NCBI RefSeq assembly: GCF_943788075.1
Contig: NZ_CALSOW010000001.1
Location: 293,128 to 357,127 of the forward strand
Source: an uncultured Candidatus Pelagibacter sp.
Lineage (GTDB): Bacteria; Pseudomonadota; Alphaproteobacteria; Pelagibacterales; Pelagibacteraceae
Length of the DNA: 64,000 bases
Reading direction: 5' to 3'
A program made the translations under genes and the position numbers. The notes below the pieces were generated by a model. The model searched no databases and had not been told where the DNA came from. It saw only the letters and a list, made by a program, of their open reading frames with translations. This document shows positions 8,398 through 17,322 of this stretch, one piece after another. Within the stretch, counting starts at the first letter, position 1; each line of letters opens with the position of its first letter.

Positions 8398-9261
8398 ATG
8401 CCAGAATTACCAGAAGTAGAAATTGTAAGACAATCTCTTAATAAAAAGATTAAACAAAAAAAGGTTAAAAAAGTAATAATAAGAAATAGAAATTTAAGAC
8501 TAAAAATTCCACTAAACTTTGGTACTTATTTTTTAAATAAAAAAATAATTAAAGTAGACAGATTTTCTAAATACATAATTATATATTTGCCAAAAGATAA
8601 TTATTGCATAATTCATCTAGGTATGTCGGGAACTATACATGTAGTTCATAACAAATTAATTAACAAATATACAAATGCTAGTTTTTATAATTCACCATTT
8701 TTGCCAAAAAAACACAATCATGTGGAATTGGTATTTGAAGATTTCAAGATTATTTATAACGATCCAAGAAGATTTGGTTTTTTTCAACTTATTAAAAATA
8801 ATTCTGACCTAATTAAAAGATTTAGCCACTTAGGTCCTGAACCATTTGATGAGAATTTTAATTTAAATTATGTTTATAGTTTTTTTAAAAATAAAAGTAA
8901 GGATATAAAAAATTATTTACTTGATCAAAAATTTGTTTCTGGAATTGGAAATATATATGCTAGTGAAATTTTATTTTTGAGTAAAATCAATCCATTAAAA
9001 AAAGTAAAATTATTAAGTAAAAAAGAATGCCAAAAAATTATAACTAATAGTAGAAAAATTTTACTTAAAGCTATAAGTATGGGTGGATCAAGTATAAGAG
9101 ATTTTAAAGATACATCAGGATTAGAGGGTGGGTTTCAAAATGAATTTAAAGTTTATCAGCAAGAAGGGGTACAGTGTAAAAGTGTGGGATGTTCTGATTT
9201 CATAAAGAAAAAAATAATCTCTAATAGATCAACTTTTTTTTGTGATTCTTGTCAAAAATAG
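8398..9261 (+). CDS. mutM: Formamidopyrimidine-DNA glycosylase
   Basis: A 287-residue protein beginning MPELPEVEIVRQSL; the N-terminal Pro (after Met removal) and Glu are the catalytic residues for excising oxidised purines. HLGMSGTI, DPRRFGFF and VSGIGNIYASEILF are all present. The C-terminal zinc finger has first pair C-x4-C (CKSVGC), then RSTFFCDSCQK. A -10-like TATAGT at 8387-8392 ends 5 bases before the ATG, so the mRNA may be leaderless. It is divergent from ubiE. Confidence 0.95.
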   Translation: MPELPEVEIVRQSLNKKIKQKKVKKVIIRNRNLRLKIPLNFGTYFLNKKIIKVDRFSKYIIIYLPKDNYCIIHLGMSGTIHVVHNKLINKYTNASFYNSPFLPKKHNHVELVFEDFKIIYNDPRRFGFFQLIKNNSDLIKRFSHLGPEPFDENFNLNYVYSFFKNKSKDIKNYLLDQKFVSGIGNIYASEILFLSKINPLKKVKLLSKKECQKIITNSRKILLKAISMGGSSIRDFKDTSGLEGGFQNEFKVYQQEGVQCKSVGCSDFIKKKIISNRSTFFCDSCQK

Positions 9262-9273
9262 CCAATTATTTTA

Positions 9274-9302
9274 TTGACCACCATAAATTCTCAAGCTATA
9301 CC
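9274..9302 (+). promoter_or_regulatory. Promoter of rpsT, predicting an almost leaderless mRNA
   Basis: TTGACC at 9274-9279 and TATACC at 9297-9302 are separated by exactly 17 bases. Transcription would start about 9308-9310, while the S20 ATG is at 9312, leaving almost no 5' leader and no Shine-Dalgarno. The start site is inferred from spacing. Confidence 0.5.
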
Positions 9303-9311
9303 CCTGCGGAT

Positions 9312-9572
9312 ATGGCAAACACAAAATCAGCAATTAAGAGAATTAGAAGAATTTCTAAGCAAACAGCAGTTAATAAAGCGAGAAAGAGCAGATTTAGAAA
9401 CGCTCTAAAAAAAATGAACCTTCTAATTGATGATAAAAAGAAAGACGAAGCTATTAAATTCTTGCCAAAATTGAATTCAGAACTGATGAAGATTGCTAAA
9501 ACTGGTATCATCAAGAAGCAAAACGCTTCAAGAAATGTTTCTAGGATTACAAAAAAGATTTCTACAATCTAG
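9312..9572 (+). CDS. rpsT: 30S ribosomal protein S20
   Basis: An 86-residue basic protein, MANTKSAIKRIRRISKQTAV through KKISTI, matching S20 in length and its Lys/Arg-rich helical composition. The reading frame stays open upstream to 9249, but the conserved MANTKSA start is at 9312. It lies between mutM and dnaA, as in many alphaproteobacteria, and appears to have its own promoter just upstream. Confidence 0.95.
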   Translation: MANTKSAIKRIRRISKQTAVNKARKSRFRNALKKMNLLIDDKKKDEAIKFLPKLNSELMKIAKTGIIKKQNASRNVSRITKKISTI

Positions 9573-9869
9573 ATTTAAAAATTTTACATTCTTTTTAAAG
9601 AACAACCTCTAGTATTCACATCATATACTAAAAATTTTTTAATATTTTACTATATCTAGATTTGGTAAATAAAAATTATTTTATAATTCAATCAGTAGAT
9701 GATTCAATCTATGTTTGATTCAAATTAAAAGTTTAAAATAAAAAATAAGATTAATCTTTTTTAATTTAAAATTAAATCTTCAATCGTAGATTTTATTTTT
9801 TTTTTAAAAAAAATAATAAGTTGTTGCAAATTTTTTTATTTAGTTCTAACTGAGATCTCCTTACACGTT
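9573..9869. other. rpsT-dnaA intergenic region (about 300 bases)
   Basis: Extremely AT-rich and without a credible gene. It holds a 12-bp palindrome AAGATTAATCTT (9747-9758) and a weak 6-bp hairpin AAATCT/AGATTT (9774-9793) followed by a T run, which might end rpsT transcription. TTGCAA at 9824-9829 may belong to a weak dnaA promoter. I found no cluster of TTATCCACA-like DnaA boxes, so I do not call an origin. Confidence 0.5.
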
Positions 9870-11294
9870 ATGAACAAATCTACAAATATAAATAATTTAA
9901 ATAGTTTTAAGTCCGAAAACTTTGATTGGAAATTAATTCAATCAGAAATGAAAAATAAATTAGGACAAGATGTTTATGAAAGTTGGCTTAAAAAAATCTC
10001 TTTTGTAGATGAATTTAACAACTATTTATTATTATCTGTACCAACAAGATTTATTAGAGATTGGATTACTTCAAGATATATAGATCAAATTTTACAAATT
10101 ATACGTTTATATAAAAAAGATATTATTAGAATTGAATTTAAGATTGATGATAAAAATATTAATCAAAATTATGAAAATACAAATGTTAATGAAAAAGTAC
10201 CGGACATAAATGAGAACGTTTCGTTCATAAAAGACTCTTATCTTCAATATAATCGAATAGATCCAAATAAAAGATTTGATAATTTTATAACTGGGTCTAG
10301 TAACAAGCTTGCTTATGAAGCATCAATAAAAGTTTCAGAAAATATATCTCATTATAACCCACTCTACATTTACGGTGGTGTTGGAATGGGTAAAACTCAT
10401 CTTTTGAATTCAATTGGAATTGAACTAAAAAAAAATAATAAAGTAATGTTTATCTCAGCTGAGCGTTTTATGTATCAGTTTGTAAAATCAATCAAAGCTA
10501 ATGATATGGTTAAGTTTAAAGAATATTTTAGAAATACAGATATTTTATTAATTGATGATATTCAATTTATAAGTGGCAAAGAAGCAATGCAGGAAGAATT
10601 TTTTCATACATTTAATGCGTTACTAGATAAAGGTTCACAAATAATTGTTTCAGCTGATAGGGCTCCAAACAAACTATCTAGAATTCAGGATAGAATTAAA
10701 TCTAGATTTTCTGGTGGTTTAGTAGTCGATATTCAAAAACCAGATCTTGAGCTTAGAAAAAAAATTGTTGAAATGAAAACCGAAGAGTTAAATAATCTGT
10801 ATGCAGATCAATTGCATGTATCAAAAGAGATACAAGATTTTATAAGTACAGAAATTACAGCAAGTATTAGAGAGTTAGTTGGGGCAATCAATAGAGTAGT
10901 TTCATTCTCTAGAATCTACAACAAAGTTCCAAATTTGTCTGAAACAAAGGTTGTTTTAAAGGACTTATTAAATTTAGCTGAAAATAAAGTAACAATAGAT
11001 TTGATCCAAACTACAGTTTGTAAATTTTTTAAAATAAGTAAAAATGAAATGTTGTCTTCAAGAAGATCTAGATATTTAGTCCGACCTAGACAAACTGCTA
11101 TATATTTAACTAAAATTCTAACATCTAAATCTTTACCTGAAATTGGAAGAGAGTTTTCTAATAGAGATCACACAACTATAATTCATTCAGTTAAAACTAT
11201 TGAGAAAATTAAGGAAAAAGACCCCGAAATGGTAGACAATATTAATAAACTTAAAAATCAGATATTATATAATAATAAAGATAATGAAATTTAA
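9870..11294 (+). CDS. dnaA: Chromosomal replication initiator DnaA
   Basis: A 474-residue AAA+ protein with the usual four domains. Domain I is about 18-90, followed by an Asn-rich linker. The ATPase has Walker A GGVGMGKTHLLNSIG (about 168-182) and Walker B ILLIDDIQFISG (about 224-235), with RIKSRFSGGL. The C-terminal helix-turn-helix carries RPRQTAIYL and the DnaA signature EIGREFSNRDHTTIIHSVK (about 430-448). It binds origin DnaA boxes and opens DNA for replication. It overlaps dnaN by 11 bases. Confidence 0.97.
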   Translation: MNKSTNINNLNSFKSENFDWKLIQSEMKNKLGQDVYESWLKKISFVDEFNNYLLLSVPTRFIRDWITSRYIDQILQIIRLYKKDIIRIEFKIDDKNINQNYENTNVNEKVPDINENVSFIKDSYLQYNRIDPNKRFDNFITGSSNKLAYEASIKVSENISHYNPLYIYGGVGMGKTHLLNSIGIELKKNNKVMFISAERFMYQFVKSIKANDMVKFKEYFRNTDILLIDDIQFISGKEAMQEEFFHTFNALLDKGSQIIVSADRAPNKLSRIQDRIKSRFSGGLVVDIQKPDLELRKKIVEMKTEELNNLYADQLHVSKEIQDFISTEITASIRELVGAINRVVSFSRIYNKVPNLSETKVVLKDLLNLAENKVTIDLIQTTVCKFFKISKNEMLSSRRSRYLVRPRQTAIYLTKILTSKSLPEIGREFSNRDHTTIIHSVKTIEKIKEKDPEMVDNINKLKNQILYNNKDNEI

Positions 11295-12396
11295 TGTAAA
11301 CCAACAAGACCTTCAGCAAGCACTAAATTATTGTCAAGGTGTAATTGAAAAAAGAAGCACACTTCCAATACTGTCTAATATTTTATTAGACGCAAGTAAT
11401 TCAAAATTAACAATAACAGCGACAGATTTGGATTTAATTTTTATTCATCAGTTAAATAATGTTGAGGTGTTAGAAGAAGGAAGAACAACAACAACCTCTT
11501 CGATTATGTATGATATTATCCGAAAATTTTCGTCAGGTAAAAAAATAAACCTTTCTTTGTCAGATATAAGCAAATTACAAGTTGAGTCAGAAAAATCTAT
11601 TTTCAATTTAAATTGTATTAGTGCAACAGAATTTCCACTTACTGACGAAAATTTTAATCAAAATGAATTTGTAATTAAATCTAAGCAGCTTTTAAAACTA
11701 TTAAATAAATGTAAATTTTCAGTTTCTAATGATGAAACAAGACATTATTTAAGTGGGATTTATTTACATCAGACTGAAGTCGAAGATAAAAATCATTTAA
11801 CTGCTGTAGCTACTGATAGTCATCGTATGTCTATTTCAAAAATAAGATTAGATCAAAAAATTGATTTTGATCCAATCATACTACCAAAAAAAACTATTTT
11901 TCAACTGTGTTCCTTATTAGAAAATTATGATGGAGATGTTAAAGTATCTAATATCAAATCAAAAATTAAATTTGAATTAAATAACAGTATTTTAATATCA
12001 AAACTTATTGATGGTAAATTTCCCAATTATATTCAGGTGATTCCAAAAAATAATCAAAAAAAATTAGAAATAGATTTAAAATTATTTTTGAATTCTGTTG
12101 ATAGAGTTGCTTCGGTTTCTTTAGATAAAAAAGATGGGGTAAAATTTAATTTATCAAAAGATACATTAGATCTTTCGGTTAACAATACAAATAGTGGTGA
12201 TGGAAAAGAGACATTAAATGTTAAATTTGACCACGATTTAGAAATAAGTTTCAATTCAAGATACTTAATTGATGTTGCTTCACAATTAGATGGAGAAAGA
12301 GTTGAAATATTTTTTAATGATACCGGTTCTCCAGCTTTAATTAAAGATCCAGGAGATTTTGACAGTATATTTGTAGTGATGCCCATGAAGGGCTAA
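11284..12396 (+). CDS. dnaN: DNA polymerase III beta subunit (sliding clamp)
   Basis: A 370-residue clamp beginning MKFNVNQQDLQQAL, with KRSTLPILSNILLDA (about 23-37), the ATDSHRMS segment in the middle domain, and the C-terminal FVVMPMKG typical of clamps. It forms a dimeric ring that tethers the polymerase. Its start overlaps the dnaA end by 11 bases. There is no recF after it; instead it meets convergent plsC, sharing the 4-base CTAA for both stop codons. Confidence 0.96.
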   Translation: MKFNVNQQDLQQALNYCQGVIEKRSTLPILSNILLDASNSKLTITATDLDLIFIHQLNNVEVLEEGRTTTTSSIMYDIIRKFSSGKKINLSLSDISKLQVESEKSIFNLNCISATEFPLTDENFNQNEFVIKSKQLLKLLNKCKFSVSNDETRHYLSGIYLHQTEVEDKNHLTAVATDSHRMSISKIRLDQKIDFDPIILPKKTIFQLCSLLENYDGDVKVSNIKSKIKFELNNSILISKLIDGKFPNYIQVIPKNNQKKLEIDLKLFLNSVDRVASVSLDKKDGVKFNLSKDTLDLSVNNTNSGDGKETLNVKFDHDLEISFNSRYLIDVASQLDGERVEIFFNDTGSPALIKDPGDFDSIFVVMPMKG

Positions 12397-13094
12397 TTTA
12401 ACAGATTAAGTTCTCCATAAATATTATTTTCTAAAATCTTAATGAATTCCTCTTTAGAGTAACCTGCTACTATTGGTTCCAAGATTGAAATGGTAATTAC
12501 TTTATTTATGCTTTTTTGACCTTTTTTTGGCCAGACATAACCAGAATTAATTGCAATTGGCTGACAAGAAATTTTTAATTCTTCATAAATTCTTGATGCA
12601 CCTTTTTTAAAAGGGGGTCTTTCATCTGGTAAAACCCTTGTACCTTGAGGAAATATTATTAGAGGTCTGTCCGAATCTTTAATTATTTTTGATATATCTT
12701 GAAAAAACCCCAAGTTATCTTTGGTAACCTTATTTCTTTTAATTGATACTGAGCCAATTTTTTTTAGATACCAACCAAAAATTGGAATTAAAAGTAATTC
12801 TTTTTTTAAAATAAAAACTGGTGAATTAAAAATTGTTTGAAGATAAAAGGTTTCAAACATTGATTGATGAGATGCAGCAATAAAAAACTTCTCATTATTT
12901 ACAATATTTTCTCTACCTTTGATTATTATTTTTGTAGCTAAAAAAAACTTTAGACAAAAACTTGTCCAATAACCCATTAGCTTGCCACCAAATAAAACAA
13001 ATTTTTGAGGAAGCAAAAAAGTAGGTAAAAAAATTATGGAAATAATTATTATTCCACTAAAGAAAAAAATTGAAAAAATAGTGTTTCTAATCAT
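12393..13094 (-). CDS. plsC: 1-acyl-sn-glycerol-3-phosphate acyltransferase
   Basis: A 233-residue membrane acyltransferase. One or two hydrophobic segments (about 7-35) precede the acceptor motif ASHQSMFETFYL (about 74-85), where the usual H-x4-D is H-x4-E, a variant I recall from alphaproteobacterial PlsC. FPQGTRVLPDERPPFKKGA (about 148-166) is the glycerol-phosphate binding motif, with P-Q-G instead of P-E-G. It makes phosphatidic acid for membrane lipids. It lies 12 bases downstream of lysA and converges on dnaN. Confidence 0.9.
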   Translation of the reverse strand: MIRNTIFSIFFFSGIIIISIIFLPTFLLPQKFVLFGGKLMGYWTSFCLKFFLATKIIIKGRENIVNNEKFFIAASHQSMFETFYLQTIFNSPVFILKKELLLIPIFGWYLKKIGSVSIKRNKVTKDNLGFFQDISKIIKDSDRPLIIFPQGTRVLPDERPPFKKGASRIYEELKISCQPIAINSGYVWPKKGQKSINKVITISILEPIVAGYSKEEFIKILENNIYGELNLLN

Positions 13095-13106
13095 TTTTAT
13101 CAGAAG

Positions 13107-14321
13107 CTAAACTATATCTTTAAGCTTCTGTCTTTTATTAATAACTTTAATTTTTGAGTTTTTGATCAGTATTTCTATTGCCTTAGGTCTTACATTATAA
13201 TTTGAACTTAGTGACATTCCATATGCACCAACATCACAAATAACAACCAAGTCTTTTTCAGCTAATTTTTGAAAATTATTTATAGTTAAAAACTTATCAG
13301 TACTTTCACAGATTGGACCAACAAATTCATATATTTTCTTAACTTTTTTTTCAATCTTTAAAGCTGGAATTATTCTGTGTTTAGAATTATATAATGCAGG
13401 TCTCATTAAATCGTTCATTGCAACATCAAGTATTATAAAATTTTTTTTATAGCCTTCTTTAATATAAATAATTCTAGAAATTAATGTCCCAATATTTCCT
13501 ACAATAGATCTGCCAGGTTCAAAAATTATTTTAGAATCATGGTTTTTTAAAAATTTTTGAATATTTTGTGAATATTTTTTTAGATTTAGTATCTTCTTAT
13601 CATTTTTATAATCTATTCCCATTCCTCCTCCCAGATCAATATATTCAAAGGAGTGATTAGTTTTTTTTATAATTTTATTTAGTGCATTGAGCATATTTTC
13701 ATATGGTTTTACATCAAGTATTTGACTACCTATATGAACACTTAAACATTTTAAATTTAAACTATGAGATTTTTTAATATATTTAGTTAGTTGTAAAAAT
13801 TCTTTTTCACCAATACCAAATTTATTTTCTTTTTTACCAGTAGAAATTTGACTCAAAGTTTTAGCATCTACATTTGGATTGAATCTAATACCTACAGACA
13901 CATTTTTTTTATTTATTTTGGCAATTCTTTCTATTTCAAAAATTTCACTTTTTGACTCTGCATTAATCAAAAGTATTTTTTTATTAATAGCAAAATTAAT
14001 TTCTTCAGAAGTTTTACCTACACCAGAAAAAACAATTTTATTAGGTTTAATTCCAGCTTTAAGTGCTTTCATTAATTCACCCAAAGATACCACATCAGCA
14101 CCAAGACCAAATTTTGCAATTTCTTTAATTAAATTTACATTTGTATTTGATTTAATCGCAAAGCAAATTAAGGGTGAAAAGGATTTAAAATTCTTTTTAA
14201 AATTATTGATATTTTTTTTTAACTCAAGATAAGAGTAACAATAAGATGGGGTACCAAATTTTTTAGCAATATCTTCTATTTTTACTTTATCAATTGTAAG
14301 TTTTTTTTTGATGTATTTCAT
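13107..14321 (-). CDS. lysA: Diaminopimelate decarboxylase
   Basis: A 404-residue fold-III PLP enzyme. The cofactor Lys is in CFAIKSNTN (about 48-56). SVHIGSQI, DLGGGMGIDY and EPGRSIVGN follow in order, then CESTDKF (active-site Cys) and DVGAYGMSLSSNYN near the C-terminus. It converts meso-diaminopimelate to L-lysine. It starts by TAATG overlap with the small lipoprotein gene, so argH, the lipoprotein, lysA and plsC probably form one operon. Confidence 0.95.
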   Translation of the reverse strand: MKYIKKKLTIDKVKIEDIAKKFGTPSYCYSYLELKKNINNFKKNFKSFSPLICFAIKSNTNVNLIKEIAKFGLGADVVSLGELMKALKAGIKPNKIVFSGVGKTSEEINFAINKKILLINAESKSEIFEIERIAKINKKNVSVGIRFNPNVDAKTLSQISTGKKENKFGIGEKEFLQLTKYIKKSHSLNLKCLSVHIGSQILDVKPYENMLNALNKIIKKTNHSFEYIDLGGGMGIDYKNDKKILNLKKYSQNIQKFLKNHDSKIIFEPGRSIVGNIGTLISRIIYIKEGYKKNFIILDVAMNDLMRPALYNSKHRIIPALKIEKKVKKIYEFVGPICESTDKFLTINNFQKLAEKDLVVICDVGAYGMSLSSNYNVRPKAIEILIKNSKIKVINKRQKLKDIV

Positions 14322-14452
14322 TAAGCCTTATTTTTAAGGATTGTTATCTTTTCAACTTTTTGCTCCGGGTCTTTGTATTCAGGATCTCCTTTTTTTCCAC
14401 AAGAGGCTAGTAAATAACAAACTAGAAAAATAAAGGTAATTTTTTTAATCAT
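14321..14452 (-). CDS. Small lipoprotein, LptM/YifL-like
   Basis: A 43-residue ORF. It begins MIKKITFIFLVCYLLASC and continues GKKGDPEYKDPEQ, ending KNKA. It has a short signal peptide, a lipobox LLASC with modifiable Cys18, then GKKG. That is the LptM (YifL) pattern of a tiny outer-membrane lipoprotein, which in Escherichia coli assists LPS transport protein LptD and lies next to dapF. Here it lies between argH and lysA and overlaps both (ATGA and TAATG), so it is clearly translated with them. The LptM function is by analogy only. Confidence 0.8.
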   Translation of the reverse strand: MIKKITFIFLVCYLLASCGKKGDPEYKDPEQKVEKITILKNKA

Positions 14453-15840
14453 TTTTGTTTCTTATATTTCATTATCATTTTTTTGATATTATCAAAAGCG
14501 GTTCCTCCATAAGATTTTTTTGAATTTACAGAATTCTTTAAATCAAACACTTTTAAAACGTCGCTAGTTAATTTTGGTTCAATTTTTTTCAATTCTTCTA
14601 AGCTTAGTTCATTGAGCTTCTTTTTCTTTTTTTCAGCTAAGTTAACAACAGAGGCTGTTTTTTGATAAGCTTTTCTGAAAGACATTGAGTGATTCTTGAC
14701 AAGATAGTCTGCCAAATCTGTTGCAGTGATATAGCCATAGTTTGCAAGCTCAATCATTTTTTTTTTGTTAGGGCTAGAATTTTTTAATATTTCATCAAAA
14801 ATTTTAAGACAGTTGATTAAAGTATCATTAGACTTAAATACAATTTCTTTGTCGTCCTGAAGGTCTTTAAAGTAAGATAGTGGTAGACCTTTCAAAATTG
14901 TAAGCATTGAAAATAAATTTCCATAACTACTTCCAGATTTTCCTCTCAAATATTCTAATAAATCAGGGTTTTTCTTTTGGGGCATTATTGATGACCCAGT
15001 TACAATTTTGTCTGAGAGGTTAATTAAATTGAAACCATCTGAACTCCAGATAATAAGCTCTTCTGCAATTCTTGAAATATGCATTGAACAAACAGAGACA
15101 CTATATAAAAAATCTAAAACAAAATCTCTATCAGAGACAGTATCAATTGAATTGTTTGTTGGTTTTTTAAATCCAAGTTTTTTACTAGTATAATTCCTAT
15201 CTATATTAAAAGAAGTCCCAGTGAGCGCAGCTACTCCCAAGGGATTTTCATCTAAGCTTTCCAAATTGTTTGTGAATCTCTTTTTGTCTCTATTAAACAT
15301 TTCAACATAAGCCATTAAATAATGAGCAAATGAAATAGCTTGAGCATTTTTGAGGTGCGTAAAGCCAGGCATAATAGTATCAATATTTCTTTCTGCTAAT
15401 TTTAATGTACTTTTAATTACTTTATCTAAATTAAGATTTATTTCTTTAGTTGAGGATTTTATCCAAATTTTAAAGTCTGTAATTACTTGATCATTTCTTG
15501 ATCTTGCTGTGTGAACATAGCCCGCTTCTTCACCAATTATTTGAAAAAGTCTTTTTTCAATATTCATATGAATATCCTCATATTTTTTATTAAATTCAAA
15601 TTTTTTATTAGAAATTTCTTTTTCTATCTTTGTAAGACCATAAATAATTTTATTTTTAATTTTGAAAGATATTATTTTTTGTTTAAATAACATCTCTACA
15701 TGAGCAATAGATCCCTGAATATCTTCTTTATAAAGTCGTTTATCAATATCAATTGAATTGCCAACTTTTTGAAACAAAGATGATGCACTTTTTTTTATAC
15801 GTGTATTCCAGATTGCTTGGTTGTTTTTATTTTTTGCCAT
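14449..15840 (-). CDS. argH: Argininosuccinate lyase
   Basis: A 463-residue fumarase/aspartase superfamily enzyme. It has GEEAGYVHTARSRNDQV (about 101-117), TIMPGFTHLKNAQ, and the signature GSSIMPQKKNPD (about 282-293) with the catalytic Ser loop. It splits argininosuccinate into arginine and fumarate. The start is only 24 bases from the divergent TlpA-like gene, so the promoters must overlap or reach into coding sequence. Its stop overlaps the lipoprotein ATG. Confidence 0.95.
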   Translation of the reverse strand: MAKNKNNQAIWNTRIKKSASSLFQKVGNSIDIDKRLYKEDIQGSIAHVEMLFKQKIISFKIKNKIIYGLTKIEKEISNKKFEFNKKYEDIHMNIEKRLFQIIGEEAGYVHTARSRNDQVITDFKIWIKSSTKEINLNLDKVIKSTLKLAERNIDTIMPGFTHLKNAQAISFAHYLMAYVEMFNRDKKRFTNNLESLDENPLGVAALTGTSFNIDRNYTSKKLGFKKPTNNSIDTVSDRDFVLDFLYSVSVCSMHISRIAEELIIWSSDGFNLINLSDKIVTGSSIMPQKKNPDLLEYLRGKSGSSYGNLFSMLTILKGLPLSYFKDLQDDKEIVFKSNDTLINCLKIFDEILKNSSPNKKKMIELANYGYITATDLADYLVKNHSMSFRKAYQKTASVVNLAEKKKKKLNELSLEELKKIEPKLTSDVLKVFDLKNSVNSKKSYGGTAFDNIKKMIMKYKKQK

Positions 15841-15864
15841 GATATTTAATTATAACTATTTAAC

Positions 15865-16374
15865 ATGAGATTTTTAATATTATTTATTTTTTTGACAACT
15901 AATGTGTTTGCTAATGATGTATCTGAAATAAAAAATATTGTCATTCATAAAACTCTAAAAGTCTATGATAATGTTATCTTTTTAGATGAAAATGATAAGA
16001 AAATTAACATTAAAGAATTTAATGGAAATTTACTTTTATTAAATTTTTGGGCTACTTGGTGTGAGCCATGTAAAGAAGAGATGCCATCGTTAGACAGACT
16101 TCAAATAAATGAAAATTTGAGTAATCTAAAAATTTTTCCAATCAATATATCCCAAGAAAATGAAAAAAAAGTTGATAGTTTTTTTAAAGATTTAAATATT
16201 GAAAATTTAGAACCATATTTTGATACACCAATCACTCTTGCAAAAACATTTTCTTTACGTGGAGTTCCAACTTCAATTCTAATAGATAAAGATGGAAAAG
16301 AATTTGCTAGAATTTTTGGATCAATAGACTTTGATGATAAAATATTTATAAATTGGCTAAAAACTTACAATTAA
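15865..16374 (+). CDS. Periplasmic TlpA-like thioredoxin-fold protein
   Basis: A 169-residue protein with a signal peptide (about 1-16, FLTTNVFA) and a thioredoxin/AhpC-TSA fold. The redox motif WATWCEPCKEEMPSLD is at about 58-73, and the cis-Pro loop RGVPTSILIDKDG at about 133-145. Such proteins reduce periplasmic disulfides, often for cytochrome maturation; partner genes are not adjacent. A TATAAC at 15851-15856 ends 8 bases before the ATG, suggesting a very short leader. Its stop shares TTAA with the HIG1 gene. Confidence 0.85.
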   Translation: MRFLILFIFLTTNVFANDVSEIKNIVIHKTLKVYDNVIFLDENDKKINIKEFNGNLLLLNFWATWCEPCKEEMPSLDRLQINENLSNLKIFPINISQENEKKVDSFFKDLNIENLEPYFDTPITLAKTFSLRGVPTSILIDKDGKEFARIFGSIDFDDKIFINWLKTYN

Positions 16375-16574
16375 TTTTTAAAAAAATAAGCAAACCCAAC
16401 CAGAACAAGTATTGCTACAAATTGAATAATCACTCTTAGTTGCATTAACTTATTTGAGTATTTTTTGCTGGTTTCTCCTCCTTTGAAAAGAGTTCCAATC
16501 CCTAAAATTAAAACAATACCTACTGCTATCAAAAGAGTTATAGAAAGGATTTTAACAAATATTCCTGAAATCAT
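16371..16574 (-). CDS. HIG1-domain / twin transmembrane protein
   Basis: A 67-residue protein with two membrane segments (about 5-28 and 47-65) joined by a short polar loop containing GGETSKKYSNKLMQLRVIIQ. That loop matches the HIG1 motif, with Arg before xxxQ at the start of the second helix, seen in alphaproteobacterial and mitochondrial HIG1 proteins linked to cytochrome oxidase assembly or stability. No oxidase gene is adjacent. It is divergent from the carboxylesterase (50 bases) and convergent with the TlpA-like gene. Confidence 0.7.
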   Translation of the reverse strand: MISGIFVKILSITLLIAVGIVLILGIGTLFKGGETSKKYSNKLMQLRVIIQFVAILVLVGFAYFFKN

Positions 16575-16624
16575 ATAAATACTGTAGATTGTTTTTAAAA
16601 AATAAAAAACATAATTAATTAACT

Positions 16625-17275
16625 ATGACATTTTGCCTAGATTCAATAATAATAAAACCTGAAGAAGGAATAGAGATAAAGAGTGCTATTATTTTGCTTC
16701 ATGGATACGGGGGAGACGGTAAGGATATAAGTATGTTAACCTTAAACTGGAAAAGGCATATGCCAAATACAGTTTTTATTTGCCCAAATGGACATGAAAC
16801 TTGTCCTATAAATCCATCAGGATTTCAATGGTTTGATCTTACCAAAGATGACACAGATTATATACTGGATCAATCAATCAAAGCTGAAGAGAAGATTAAA
16901 GCATTTATTAATGAGATTAAGCAAGAATTTAACTTAAAAAATAATCAGATATGTTTATCAGGTTTTAGTCAAGGATGTATGATGTCATTGAATGTTGGAT
17001 TAACATCTGAAGAAAAATTTTCATGTATTGTGGGATTTTCTGGAAAAATAATTAATCAAAATAATTTAAAATCTAGAATTAAAAATTCTACAGACACTTT
17101 ATTGATTCATGGTGATGCAGATCAAGTTGTACCCTCAACACATCTTTTGGAAGCAAAAGATTTTTTAATTAGAAATAATATTAGTATTGAAACACTTTTG
17201 ATAAAAAATTGTGATCATCATATTCCTATGGAAGCTTCAAGTACAGCTCTTAATTATATTTTAAAAAAAAATTAA
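16625..17275 (+). CDS. Carboxylesterase / phospholipase of the alpha/beta-hydrolase fold
   Basis: A 216-residue protein of the YpfH/carboxylesterase 2 family. The oxyanion region is LLHGYGGDGKD (about 24-34), the nucleophile elbow GFSQGCMMS (about 117-125), the acid HGDADQVVP (about 163-171), and the catalytic His is in CDHHIP (about 198-203). It would hydrolyse short acyl esters in the cytoplasm; the natural substrate is unknown. No signal peptide. A CATAAT at 16610-16615 near the ATG hints at a short leader. Confidence 0.85.
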   Translation: MTFCLDSIIIKPEEGIEIKSAIILLHGYGGDGKDISMLTLNWKRHMPNTVFICPNGHETCPINPSGFQWFDLTKDDTDYILDQSIKAEEKIKAFINEIKQEFNLKNNQICLSGFSQGCMMSLNVGLTSEEKFSCIVGFSGKIINQNNLKSRIKNSTDTLLIHGDADQVVPSTHLLEAKDFLIRNNISIETLLIKNCDHHIPMEASSTALNYILKKN

Positions 17276-17322
17276 CATCTCTTATTATTGATAAAATTGT
17301 TTAAGTAAGTTAAAAATACTTA

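Noticed and set aside
9573..9869. Possible oriC next to dnaA
   Set aside because: No cluster of DnaA boxes or GATC/GANTC array; AT-richness alone is not evidence in this genome.
12393..13094. PlsC acceptor motif H-x4-E and FPQGTR as a defective enzyme
   Set aside because: I recall the same variants (HQSxxET, FPQGTR) in alphaproteobacterial PlsC, so they are likely functional.
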